The translations under genes and the position numbers were made by a program. A stretch of DNA of 13,012 nucleotides from an uncultured Bacilli bacterium (GTDB lineage: Bacteria; Bacillota_I; Bacilli_A; RF39; UBA660), in contig CAKOLK010000014.1 in assembly GCA_934096275.1 (NCBI GenBank), positions 1 to 13,012 on the forward strand, written 5' to 3'. This document shows, in pieces, positions 6,322 through 13,010 of the stretch. Position 1 is the stretch's first letter; each line of letters begins with the position of its first letter. The notes beneath the pieces are model-generated. The model did not search any database and was not told the DNA's origin. It saw nothing but the letters and a program-made list of their open reading frames with translations.

Positions 6322-6700
6322 AGTTGAATGCTAGTTCTGCTTCGATGTCTTGATCGTTTATAGCGATGTATAGAAAGATTGATCCCGCGATAAAGATTAG
6401 GATGCTTCCTATTAATGAGTACTTGGTAAAGTCTTTTTTCTTTTTGTTATCATATATAGAAAGATTTTTATAGTCTTTGTAGCTGTCGTATAAGAAGTAT
6501 GTGTATACTAGTAATGCTACTGAAAATATAAATATTAAGATGTTTCTATATTTTTCTTTTGATATTTGATTGTTTGTTATAAAGTAATCTTTTTCATAGT
6601 AGTTTGATATAAAACAGAGTATTATTAAAAATAAATAGATTATCCATACATAGTTTTCTGTTTTTATTTGTTTTAATCTTTCTTCTGTTTCTTTACTCAT
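6320..6700 (-). CDS. Small three-helix membrane protein, unknown function
   Basis: This 126-residue hypothetical protein has a charged N-terminus (MSKETEERLKQIKTEN), helices at about 18-35, 53-70 and 94-113, and a short acidic tail (NDQDIEAELAFN). Its length, helix spacing, Lys-rich second loop and Asp-Ile-acidic tail parallel the protein at 1281-1658, suggesting one family of small membrane proteins present twice. Only 11 bases separate it from the stop of the upstream 73-residue gene, and it has no clear ribosome binding site of its own, so it is probably the last cistron of the fhs operon, translated by reinitiation or coupling. No domain is recognised. Confidence 0.78.
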   Translation of the reverse strand: MSKETEERLKQIKTENYVWIIYLFLIILCFISNYYEKDYFITNNQISKEKYRNILIFIFSVALLVYTYFLYDSYKDYKNLSIYDNKKKKDFTKYSLIGSILIFIAGSIFLYIAINDQDIEAELAFN

Positions 6701-6711
6701 ATTAAAATATA

Positions 6712-6933
6712 TTATTTTGTTTTATTTTTATTATTAAGTATTTGTTTAATATATTCTAATTCTTCAATGTCTGTTACTTCTTCAATACCTTTCATGGTAT
6801 TTTGTCCAAATGTAAAGTCTTTCTTAGATTTTGTAAGTAATAGATAGTCTCTATCTTCTGCTTCGATTATTTTTTCTAGGGTGTATTTTTTTCCATTTGT
6901 TAGTGTAACTGTTTTTCCAATTTTTAATTTCAT
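6712..6933 (-). CDS. Small soluble protein of unknown function in the fhs operon
   Basis: This 73-residue protein has no membrane segment. The first half, with VTLTNGKKYTLEKIIEAEDRDYLLL, reads as a small beta-barrel-like domain with a G-K-x-Y turn. The second half is acidic and helical (GIEEVTDIEELEYIKQIL) with a Lys/Asn tail. It begins 16 bases after the fhs stop codon, with a weak AGAGG site about eight bases upstream, and the three-helix membrane protein follows 11 bases later. Co-transcription with fhs is likely. Function unknown; a link to one-carbon metabolism is not implied beyond the shared operon. Confidence 0.72.
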   Translation of the reverse strand: MKLKIGKTVTLTNGKKYTLEKIIEAEDRDYLLLTKSKKDFTFGQNTMKGIEEVTDIEELEYIKQILNNKNKTK

Positions 6934-6949
6934 TAAATTCGCCTCTTTT

Positions 6950-8533
6950 TTAAAATATTCCTATTATTTCATCATTTTTTACATCTATATTTAAATAATT
7001 TGAATTTTTAGCAAGTCCTGGCATTGTTTGTATGTTGCCTGTTAAAAGTGTTATTATTTTTGTACCATTGTTAATTTTATAATCGTTAATTGTTATGGTA
7101 AAGTCTTTAGGGTATCCTAGTAGTTTTGGATTGTCTGTGATGCTGTATTGTGTTTTTGATATACATATTTTATAGTCCTTAAAGTCTTTATTTAGATTTT
7201 CTAGTTCTTTTTTCAAGCCTTTTTTATATTTTACTTCTTTAGCAGTAAGGAAGTTTTTACATACGTTTTCTATTTTTGTTATTATGTCGTCATCATCTTG
7301 ATATAGTTCTAAGTGTTTTGTGTTTTTATTGTTTGCTAATGTTGTTACTTTTTTTACTAGGTTTTTTGTGTTTTTTGGTCCGTTGTTGTATATGTTGCTT
7401 ACTTCAAATGGTGTGTTTAGTTTTTCACAGAATTTTTTTACATAGTTAATTTCTTCGTCTTTGTCGTCTTTGAATTTGTTTAGGACTACCAACACATTGT
7501 CATTTGCTTGATGCATTTTTTCAATGTGGAATCTTAGGTTTTCTATTCCTTTTTCTAGTGATCCTTCGCCATTGTGTTTTAGGCTTCTTATTGTTGATGT
7601 TATTATTATTAAGTCTGGATAGATATTGTTATCACGGCATTTAATATCTAAGAACTTTAAAGCTCCCATATCACTTCCGAAACCTGCTTCTGTTATGGTG
7701 TAGTCGCTTAATGACATGGCTAGTTTTGTTGCAATAACGGTGTTACAACCATGGGCAATGTTGGCGAATGGTCCTCCATGTATGATTGCAGGATTATTAT
7801 ATAATGTTTGAACTAGATTAGGTTTTAATGCATCTTTTAAGAGTGCTAGGACTGCTCCTTCACATTTTAAGTCTTTTAGATAAACATATTTTTTGTCTTT
7901 ATTTATACCTATTATAATATTTTTTATTTTTTTTCTTAAGTCATCTTCATCTTTTGCTAAACATAATGTAATCATAAGTTCTGATGCTGCGGTTATGGTG
8001 AAGTGTTCTTTTCTATTTTCTAGTGTTATATTTCTTAGTGCTCTGTCATTTAGATCTAGACATCTTTGAAACAGTACTTCTTGTATTTGTAGTTCGTTAC
8101 CAAAGTAAATATGATTATCTATTATTGATGCAATTAAGTTATTAGCGCTTGTTATAGCATGGAAATCTCCATTAAAGTGTAGGTTTATATCATTTGATGG
8201 CATTACTTGTGATAGTCCTCCCCCGGTTGCTCCCCCTTTTATGCCGAATACTGGTCCAAGTGATGGTTCTCTAAGTGCTAAGATTGCTTTTTCTTTATTG
8301 TAGTTCATTGCATCGCATAGTCCAATTGAGAATGTTGTTTTTCCTTCACCGAATGGGGTTGGGTTTGTGGATGTCACTAATATCAGTTTAGTTTTTTTGT
8401 TACTTGGTGTTTTATTTATTTTTGCTTTATGGTTTCCATATAGTTCTACTTCGTTTTCTTTTAGACCTAGTTCTTTTGCTATTTTGTCTATTTTTTTTAG
8501 TTTGAAGTTTTTTGATATTTCGTAATCTGTCAT
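6950..8533 (-). CDS. fhs: Formate-tetrahydrofolate ligase
   Basis: This enzyme joins formate to tetrahydrofolate with ATP, giving 10-formyl-THF for purine and fMet-tRNA synthesis. At 527 residues it is somewhat shorter than the usual roughly 555. The P-loop TPFGEGKT is at 59-66, and REPSLGPVFGIKGGATGGG at 88-106 is nearly identical to the family signature. Then come INLHFNGDFHAI, DLNDRALRNI, ALLKDALKPNLVQTL, IHGGPFANIAHGCNTV and TEAGFGSDMGALKFLDIKCR. The C-terminus has the GYPKDFTITI and TGNIQTMPGLAK motifs. All the motifs looked for are present, so the shortness reflects trimmed loops rather than breakage. The start has AAAGGAGG seven bases upstream. It heads an operon with two small unknown genes. 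Confidence 0.97.
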   Translation of the reverse strand: MTDYEISKNFKLKKIDKIAKELGLKENEVELYGNHKAKINKTPSNKKTKLILVTSTNPTPFGEGKTTFSIGLCDAMNYNKEKAILALREPSLGPVFGIKGGATGGGLSQVMPSNDINLHFNGDFHAITSANNLIASIIDNHIYFGNELQIQEVLFQRCLDLNDRALRNITLENRKEHFTITAASELMITLCLAKDEDDLRKKIKNIIIGINKDKKYVYLKDLKCEGAVLALLKDALKPNLVQTLYNNPAIIHGGPFANIAHGCNTVIATKLAMSLSDYTITEAGFGSDMGALKFLDIKCRDNNIYPDLIIITSTIRSLKHNGEGSLEKGIENLRFHIEKMHQANDNVLVVLNKFKDDKDEEINYVKKFCEKLNTPFEVSNIYNNGPKNTKNLVKKVTTLANNKNTKHLELYQDDDDIITKIENVCKNFLTAKEVKYKKGLKKELENLNKDFKDYKICISKTQYSITDNPKLLGYPKDFTITINDYKINNGTKIITLLTGNIQTMPGLAKNSNYLNIDVKNDEIIGIF

Positions 8534-8554
8534 GATATTCCTCCTTTCTTTTAT

Positions 8555-8563
8555 ATTATATCA
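8555..8563 (-). promoter_or_regulatory. Extended -10 promoter element for fhs
   Basis: On the minus strand, TGATATAAT (8563-8555) combines a TG extension with a consensus -10 box, 21 bases before the fhs start. No good -35 box is found 16-18 bases further upstream, which is usual for extended -10 promoters. Confidence 0.5.
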
Positions 8564-8623
8564 TATTTGAACAATTTTTTTCTTATTTTGTTATTTTATG
8601 TTATTTAATGATGATTTTTGAGG

Positions 8624-8629
8624 TATAAT
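8624..8629 (+). promoter_or_regulatory. Candidate -10 box for the XRE regulator gene
   Basis: A consensus TATAAT lies about 105 bases before the regulator start, without a convincing -35 box. It would give a leader of roughly 100 bases that carries an inverted repeat (8648-8693). Another TATAAT at 8710-8715 is too close to the ribosome binding site to be used. Confidence 0.4.
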
Positions 8630-8647
8630 AGTGTTAATTTTGGTTAA

Positions 8648-8693
8648 TTGCTACCTATTTTATACAAAATGATAACGATTTTTGGTAGTGCAA
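8648..8693 (+). repeat. Inverted repeat in the leader of the regulator gene
   Basis: TTGC-TACC (8648-8655) can pair with GGTA-GT-GCAA (8684-8693), leaving a two-base bulge and a long loop. As RNA it would be a leader hairpin; as DNA the TACC/GGTA half-sites could be an operator for the HTH protein encoded directly downstream. Neither role is demonstrated. Confidence 0.3.
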
Positions 8694-8734
8694 CTGATAT
8701 TATTTATATTATAATTTTGGTGGAGGTGGAAAAA

Positions 8735-10099
8735 ATGAGATTTTGTGATAAGTTGGTAAATCTTAGAAAAAAGAATAATTTTTCTCAGGAGATTCTTGCT
8801 GAGAAGTTGAATGTTTCAAGACAAGCTGTGTCTAAATGGGAAAGTGGTAGTACGTATCCTGATATGGAAAAAATGTTGCTTCTTTGTAATATTTTGAATT
8901 GTACTTTAGAGGAATTAATGGATGATGGTGTTATTAAGACTTCGGATAAGGGTAATAGTAAGTTTAATTTGAATAACTGGTTTAATGATTTTTTAAAGTA
9001 TATTACTAATAGTTATAATATGTTTTGTAATATGGTTTTTAAGGATAAGATTAAGTGTTTATTAGAAATGGCTTTTATATTTGTTGTTATTTATTTTATG
9101 TGTAAAATTATATATTCTCTTGTTAATATTTTTTTGATTGATTTATTTGTTAATATTCCAAAAATTGGTTATGTTATAGATTCTATTTTTGAAGGTATTA
9201 CTACTTTAATATTGGCAGTGCTTGGTATTATTGTTTTCTTGCATCTTTTTAAGATTAGGTATTTGGATTATTATGTGACTATTGAGGATAAAAATGTGAA
9301 GAAACAAGTTGTTGAGGATCCTATTGAAAAGGATAAGGAGTCTTCGGTTTTTTTAAAGAAGTCACGAGATAGAATAATTATTAGGGATCCAAAGCATTCT
9401 TCATTTAGTTTTTTCGAGGGGCTTTCTAGGTTTATTGTTTTCTGGATAAAAGTGTTTGCTGTTTTCTTTGGAGTTTGTGTGTGTTTTGGATTTGTTTTGT
9501 TTGTTATTTTTGATGCGCTTCTTATTATGTACTTGAAATATGGTGTAATTTTCTTTGGATTTCTTCTTGTTTTTTTAGGATGTTCTTTTATATCATATTT
9601 GGTAATTGAGTTTATATATAATTTTGTGTTTAATAGGGTGCATCATTATAAAAGAGGTTTTATTGTATTTGTGATTGGTCTTTTATTTATTGGTGTTGGT
9701 AGTGCAGTTGGTTTGGATAGTGTGTTTGATTTTAAGTATGTTAATGATAACAGGGATTTAGAGTATGTTACTGATTCTATGTATATTAAAATGAGTAAGA
9801 ATATGAATATTTATAATGTTGATGATGTTGTCATTGATAATGGTAGAAAAGATATTAAGGTTGAAATTACTCATTTAAAAAGTACTGGTTATGATTATGA
9901 TGTTTATGGTGATGGATCTTATTATTTTTATAAGAATGTAAGTCCTGCTTCTTTTTTTGAAGTTATAAGCAATGATATTAAGAATAAGAAGATTAGAAAT
10001 TATAATGATGCTTTTGATGTAAAAGTTAAAATATATATATCTGATGATAATTATAAAATGCTTACTACTCATGATAATACTTCTTATGAAGATGAATAA
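8735..10099 (+). CDS. XRE-family regulator with a multi-pass membrane C-terminus
   Basis: This 454-residue protein has an N-terminal XRE helix-turn-helix at about 5-60. LRKKNNFSQEILAEKLNVSR and QAVSKWESGSTYPD are textbook scanning-helix sequence. After a short linker there are five hydrophobic segments at about 107-140, 151-171, 232-263, 267-296 and 305-325, separated by a charged loop (180-220). The last 130 residues are polar, Asp/Tyr-rich and beta-strand-like, probably outside the cell. This suggests a one-component regulator tethered to the membrane that reads an envelope signal, which is inference. The start is ATG 8735, eight bases after GGAGG; the open frame before it lacks a ribosome binding site. 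The PF06541 gene follows 73 bases later with its own promoter-like sequence. T/G-ending codons dominate. Confidence 0.9.
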   Translation: MRFCDKLVNLRKKNNFSQEILAEKLNVSRQAVSKWESGSTYPDMEKMLLLCNILNCTLEELMDDGVIKTSDKGNSKFNLNNWFNDFLKYITNSYNMFCNMVFKDKIKCLLEMAFIFVVIYFMCKIIYSLVNIFLIDLFVNIPKIGYVIDSIFEGITTLILAVLGIIVFLHLFKIRYLDYYVTIEDKNVKKQVVEDPIEKDKESSVFLKKSRDRIIIRDPKHSSFSFFEGLSRFIVFWIKVFAVFFGVCVCFGFVLFVIFDALLIMYLKYGVIFFGFLLVFLGCSFISYLVIEFIYNFVFNRVHHYKRGFIVFVIGLLFIGVGSAVGLDSVFDFKYVNDNRDLEYVTDSMYIKMSKNMNIYNVDDVVIDNGRKDIKVEITHLKSTGYDYDVYGDGSYYFYKNVSPASFFEVISNDIKNKKIRNYNDAFDVKVKIYISDDNYKMLTTHDNTSYEDE

Positions 10100-10143
10100 T
10101 GCTTAATTGTATTATTCTTTTTCTTTGTTATTTAAATTTGTTG

Positions 10144-10152
10144 TGTTATAAT
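10144..10152 (+). promoter_or_regulatory. Extended -10 promoter element for the second PF06541 gene
   Basis: TGTTATAAT gives a TG extension plus a consensus -10 box (10147-10152), 20 bases before the start codon. The -35 region is weak. Read-through from the regulator gene is also possible, since no terminator hairpin is seen in the 73-base gap. Confidence 0.45.
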
Positions 10153-10172
10153 TAGGGTGTGAGGTATTTACT

Positions 10173-10814
10173 ATGTATTCAAATAATAAATTAAGTTTTT
10201 ATCAGATTATGTGGCTTTACATAATTGGTGCTTTTTTAGGATTTATTGGTGAGACTTTGTTTCATATTTATAGTCATGGAGAGTTTTCAAATATGCAAGG
10301 AATGGTTTATGGTCCTTTTAAACCGTTATATGGTCTTGGCGCTGTTATTATGTATCTCATTTACAGAAATGTTAGTGAGAAAAGATATTTATTTGTTATT
10401 TTTTCTGGTGTTGTTGTTGGAACTTTGTATGAATATGGAGTTAGTCTTTTTGAAGAGAATGTTTTTGGTTATAATTCTTGGCTTTATTCTGATGGGCCTC
10501 TTGTGATTAATAGACGCGTTTATTTGCCATATTGTTTTATTTGGGGGTTTGTTATATTGCTTTATTATTTGGCGATTCCTTATATTAAAAGGGGGTATAA
10601 TTATTTATGTGGATTTGATTGGTTTAAAAGGTTGTCTTTTGTTGCTTGTTTTTTGATGAGTTTTAATATTTTGCTTACGATTGGTGTTTCTGCAAGATAT
10701 GTCGATCGAAGTAATGGTGTTGAGGCTAAGACTGTGATTGGTAATACTATTGATGTTCTTTATGATGATGAGTTTGTGAAGGAACATTTGCCCCTTATTA
10801 GGGTAAAAAAATAA
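10173..10814 (+). CDS. PF06541-family membrane protein (second copy)
   Basis: This 213-residue multi-pass membrane protein resembles the same family as the protein at 103-819. Shared landmarks in order are GFIGETLF near residue 23, MQGMVYGPFKPLYGLG near 41, an EYGVSLFEE segment near 89, NSWLYSD near 102, NRRVYLPYCFIWG near 112, and a basic loop before a final helix. The C-terminus is short and soluble (about residue 180 on) and unlike the long charged tail of the other copy. The start is preceded by GTGAGGT about ten bases upstream, a moderate ribosome binding site. It lies directly after the membrane-tethered regulator and may be its target or partner, which is speculative. The transport function implied by the family name is unproven. 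Confidence 0.85.
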   Translation: MYSNNKLSFYQIMWLYIIGAFLGFIGETLFHIYSHGEFSNMQGMVYGPFKPLYGLGAVIMYLIYRNVSEKRYLFVIFSGVVVGTLYEYGVSLFEENVFGYNSWLYSDGPLVINRRVYLPYCFIWGFVILLYYLAIPYIKRGYNYLCGFDWFKRLSFVACFLMSFNILLTIGVSARYVDRSNGVEAKTVIGNTIDVLYDDEFVKEHLPLIRVKK

Positions 10815-10843
10815 GATATTAACATTTTTGTTAATATCTTATT
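10805..10843. terminator. Shared terminator containing both stop codons of convergent genes
   Basis: A perfect 14-bp stem (10810-10823 with 10830-10843) has a 6-base loop. On the minus strand it is followed by a run of seven T residues (10811-10805), giving a strong terminator for the PH-domain operon; the plus-strand tail is only moderately T-rich. The TAA of the plus gene (10812-10814) and the TAA of the minus gene (10841-10839) both lie within the stem. Confidence 0.8.
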
Positions 10844-11294
10844 CGTTTTCTTTATTTCTTAATGAGTATTCTTTCTTTTCTTCCATCATATATTTTGTAA
10901 TGTTTGTTTCAATTTCGTCTAGTGCTGTTTTGCTTAGATTTGATATTGTGACAAGTTCTTTTATTGTGTCAATTTTTATTTTTCCCCAGATTAGTCCTGA
11001 TATTACTGTTAGGTCATTGAACATATCTGGTGTTATGGAATATAGAAAGTATCCGAATAGTAATCTATCTTGTGCAATTATTAGTCTTTTATCTGTTATT
11101 ACAAATACTGATGTCGAGATAACATCATACCAGTTATCGTTTCTTTGACCTGTAAAAACGTATAGGACTGTTTCATCGTCGTTTAAGTGTTTTTGCGCTA
11201 TTTGACAATGATTTTTTAATCTCCATGCAACTGTTGATGGGTATCTTTTTTTGAATGATGTTGCCCATCTATAAATATTATTACTATTATTCAT
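10839..11294 (-). CDS. Bacterial PH-domain-like protein
   Basis: This 151-residue soluble protein probably contains a bacterial PH domain (bPH_3-like). After an N-terminal helical region (about 1-38) comes ETVLYVFTGQ, a strand pair, and the landmark VFVITDKRLIIAQDRLLFGY at about 64-83, matching the common bPH pattern of a T-[DN]-x-R-[LI]-hydrophobic turn. YSITPDMFNDLTV then leads into further strands (KIKIDTIKELVTI), followed by a C-terminal helix with a Glu/Lys/Asn tail. Such proteins are usually peripheral membrane or adaptor proteins of unknown role. Its ATG overlaps the stop codon of the upstream thioredoxin-like gene (TAATG), so translation is probably coupled; a GGTGG site lies within the end of that gene. 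Confidence 0.75.
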   Translation of the reverse strand: MNNSNNIYRWATSFKKRYPSTVAWRLKNHCQIAQKHLNDDETVLYVFTGQRNDNWYDVISTSVFVITDKRLIIAQDRLLFGYFLYSITPDMFNDLTVISGLIWGKIKIDTIKELVTISNLSKTALDEIETNITKYMMEEKKEYSLRNKENE

Positions 11295-12061
11295 TATTCG
11301 ACCACCTTATTTTTTTGTAAGAATGAAATAAGTTCGTTTTCATCAACGTATCCATTTAATACGTCTATTCTCTTGCCATCTTTATATAGCAAGTTTAATG
11401 GTGTTCCCCATTCTTCTTCAGTGAAGTATTTATCACTTGCTAGTAGTTTTTCTCTTTGTTCTTCGGTTACGTCTTCGCGGGCTAGGTCAACGTAGTAAAC
11501 GTTGAATTTTTTATTTTTTAAAGCTTTGTTTATTGATTCTTTAAACATTGTACAATAACTACATGTATTGCTTCCTACGAACATGAAGTTGTATCCTTTT
11601 GTTTTTATGATGTCTAGATATTCAGTAATTGATACTTCAATGTATTTTCTTTCGATAATGTCATTGTTCATAAGTTCTTGTGTAAAATTGTAGTTTTTGT
11701 AATTGTCATCACTATAAGAATATGTTTTTTCTTTGTTAGTATACTCTTGGAATGATGTTTTTTCTTTTCCTAATACTTTTGTTTTTTGCTCATCTGTTAG
11801 ATCGTTTGTGTTTACAAAGTATGAGGTTGCGTTGCTGTTTGATATTGTTTCTTTGATGTTATTGTATTCTTGATTTTCTTCTCCAAAGTATACTACAAAG
11901 TCTTTTCCTCCTTCGACTAATTTAGTGTATTCATCATATGTTATTTCTTGTAGTGGTTTTTTGGTTAGACATGTTGATAGAATAATTAGTCCTACAAGTA
12001 TAATTACGATGATTCCCACGAATATAACAGTGTTTTTATTTTTTTCTATAAACTTTTTCAT
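11294..12061 (-). CDS. Membrane-anchored thioredoxin-fold protein (CxxC)
   Basis: This 255-residue protein has a basic N-terminus and one membrane helix (about 11-31), with the rest predicted outside the cell. The second half is thioredoxin-like: FMFVGSNTCSYC at about 159-170 holds the active site Cys167-Ser-Tyr-Cys170, and GTP with Pro221 is the expected cis-proline, followed by LLYKDGKRIDVLNGY. Residues 38-130 look like a degenerate first thioredoxin-like domain (ITYDEYTKLVEGGKDFVVYFG) without cysteines. It may act in disulfide or redox handling at the cell surface, or in bacteriocin-type thiol chemistry; substrate unknown. LSTC at 28-31 vaguely resembles a lipobox but has Thr before Cys, so a plain membrane anchor is preferred. 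AGGAGGT supports the start. It is the first gene of an operon with the PH-domain gene. Confidence 0.88.
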   Translation of the reverse strand: MKKFIEKNKNTVIFVGIIVIILVGLIILSTCLTKKPLQEITYDEYTKLVEGGKDFVVYFGEENQEYNNIKETISNSNATSYFVNTNDLTDEQKTKVLGKEKTSFQEYTNKEKTYSYSDDNYKNYNFTQELMNNDIIERKYIEVSITEYLDIIKTKGYNFMFVGSNTCSYCTMFKESINKALKNKKFNVYYVDLAREDVTEEQREKLLASDKYFTEEEWGTPLNLLYKDGKRIDVLNGYVDENELISFLQKNKVVE

Positions 12062-12080
12062 ATTGTTACCTCCTGATATA

Positions 12081-12109
12081 ATTTTATCATTATTTGATGG
12101 TTAAGTAAA
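12081..12109 (-). promoter_or_regulatory. Predicted promoter of the thioredoxin-like/PH operon
   Basis: On the minus strand, TTTACT (12109-12104) and TAAAAT (12086-12081) are 17 bases apart, 19 bases before the start codon. It is a moderate match but shares the TTTACT -35 box with two other predicted promoters in this window. Confidence 0.45.
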
Positions 12110-12118
12110 GTAAAAGCA

Positions 12119-12220
12119 ATTTATTGTCGCAATAAATATGCACAAATTAATGTATAATTTGCTTTTTGAAGTATTTTAAAAGCAGCAAGTGTCTATATTG
12201 ATTATAGAGTTATGCCACTT
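12119..12220. other. Two hairpins in the gap after the DUF975 gene
   Basis: One hairpin is an 8-bp perfect stem, ATTTATTG and CAATAAAT, with a 3-base loop (12119-12137). The other combines TCTATA/TATAGA (12192-12197 with 12203-12208) inside an AAGTG/CACTT clamp (12187-12191 with 12216-12220). The second lies just after the DUF975 stop codon, and T-rich sequence follows at a distance, so one or both may end that transcript. No gene or known RNA is recognised in the gap. Confidence 0.4.
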
Positions 12221-12229
12221 TTATATAAA

Positions 12230-12880
12230 TTATTCTTCAGATATTGTTTTTGTTTGTTGTAGTTTTTCGTAGTAGATTGCAAATGCTGTGTTGCAGTATG
12301 GAACTACCCATATGCATAGGATACCTAATGTTAATACGCAAAGAATGTAGTATCCTAGAAAGCTAAGATTGAATACAAAATAGTCCCATTTGTATCCTTT
12401 CATTAGTTGCCAACTTTTCTTTAATCCATCTATTGCATCTTCTTCTTTGTTGTCTGCGGTTATGTAGTAAAACATTGAAAATCCTAGGGTTAAAATGATT
12501 CCTGGCACTATTAATAGAACGTATCCAATTGATGTGAAGATATTTATAAGTATGTATCCTAAGATTATTGTTGGCCATTTTTCTTTTAGGCTTGGTAGTA
12601 TTTCTTTGAATGATTCGAACTTTCCTGTTCTTACAAAGTTAAGTATATACTTGTAATAGCATACTATAAATAGGGATTGAAGCATTGCGATTATTAGTGA
12701 GTAGATTTTGCCCGCTAATGTGATGGTTCCTGTTGATGTTACTATTTCAACTCCTGCTGCTTTTGTAATTAATGATATTATGCTTGTTATTACTCCCCAT
12801 ATTAATAGTGGTACCCAGATGTTTAGTTTATTGTTTTTATATTTTGCTTTTGCTTCTTCTTTAATTTCTTTTCTATTCAT
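12230..12880 (-). CDS. DUF975-family integral membrane protein
   Basis: This 216-residue membrane protein is DUF975-like (PF06161). The N-terminus MNRKEIKEEAKAKYKNNKLN with an adjoining helix is the usual opening. About five to six hydrophobic segments follow, including GYVLLIVPGIILTLGFSMF near 117 and the C-terminal signature from about 171, where LSFLGYYILCVLTLGILCIW leads into VVPYCNTAFAIYYEKL. A conserved cytoplasmic segment, AIDGLKKSWQLMKGYKWDYF, joins the last two membrane parts and is typical of the family. The biochemical role is unknown. AGGAGGT about seven bases upstream fixes the start. TATACT is present about 15 bases upstream of that site, but no good -35 box accompanies it. It appears to be a single-gene unit upstream of the thioredoxin-like operon. 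Confidence 0.88.
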   Translation of the reverse strand: MNRKEIKEEAKAKYKNNKLNIWVPLLIWGVITSIISLITKAAGVEIVTSTGTITLAGKIYSLIIAMLQSLFIVCYYKYILNFVRTGKFESFKEILPSLKEKWPTIILGYILINIFTSIGYVLLIVPGIILTLGFSMFYYITADNKEEDAIDGLKKSWQLMKGYKWDYFVFNLSFLGYYILCVLTLGILCIWVVPYCNTAFAIYYEKLQQTKTISEE

Positions 12881-12991
12881 ATTTTTTTACCTCCTATGGT
12901 TAAAGTATATACTAATTAAAGAAAAAAATAAAGCATTTGAACTAGTCAAGTAAAAATAGACAGTTTATAAAAAACAATCATTAAAACCCTG

Positions 12992-13010
12992 ATTCAATTT
13001 TATATTGAAT
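12992..13010. repeat. Inverted repeat at the right edge of the window
   Basis: A 7-bp perfect inverted repeat, ATTCAAT and ATTGAAT, surrounds the loop TTTAT. It may be a terminator or part of a longer structure cut by the window edge. The rest of 12881-13012 is AT-rich with no gene. Confidence 0.3.

Noticed and set aside
6950..8533. fhs as a truncated pseudogene because it is shorter than usual
   Set aside because: The P-loop, formate-THF ligase signatures and C-terminal motifs are all present in one frame with a good start and stop.
8710..8715. TATAAT as the promoter of the XRE regulator
   Set aside because: Transcription would start on or inside the ribosome binding site at 8722-8726 and no -35 box fits.
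11294..12061. Lipoprotein attachment through Cys31 of the thioredoxin-like protein
   Set aside because: LSTC has Thr just before Cys, where lipoboxes normally have Gly, Ala or Ser, and the hydrophobic segment is long; a plain transmembrane anchor fits better.
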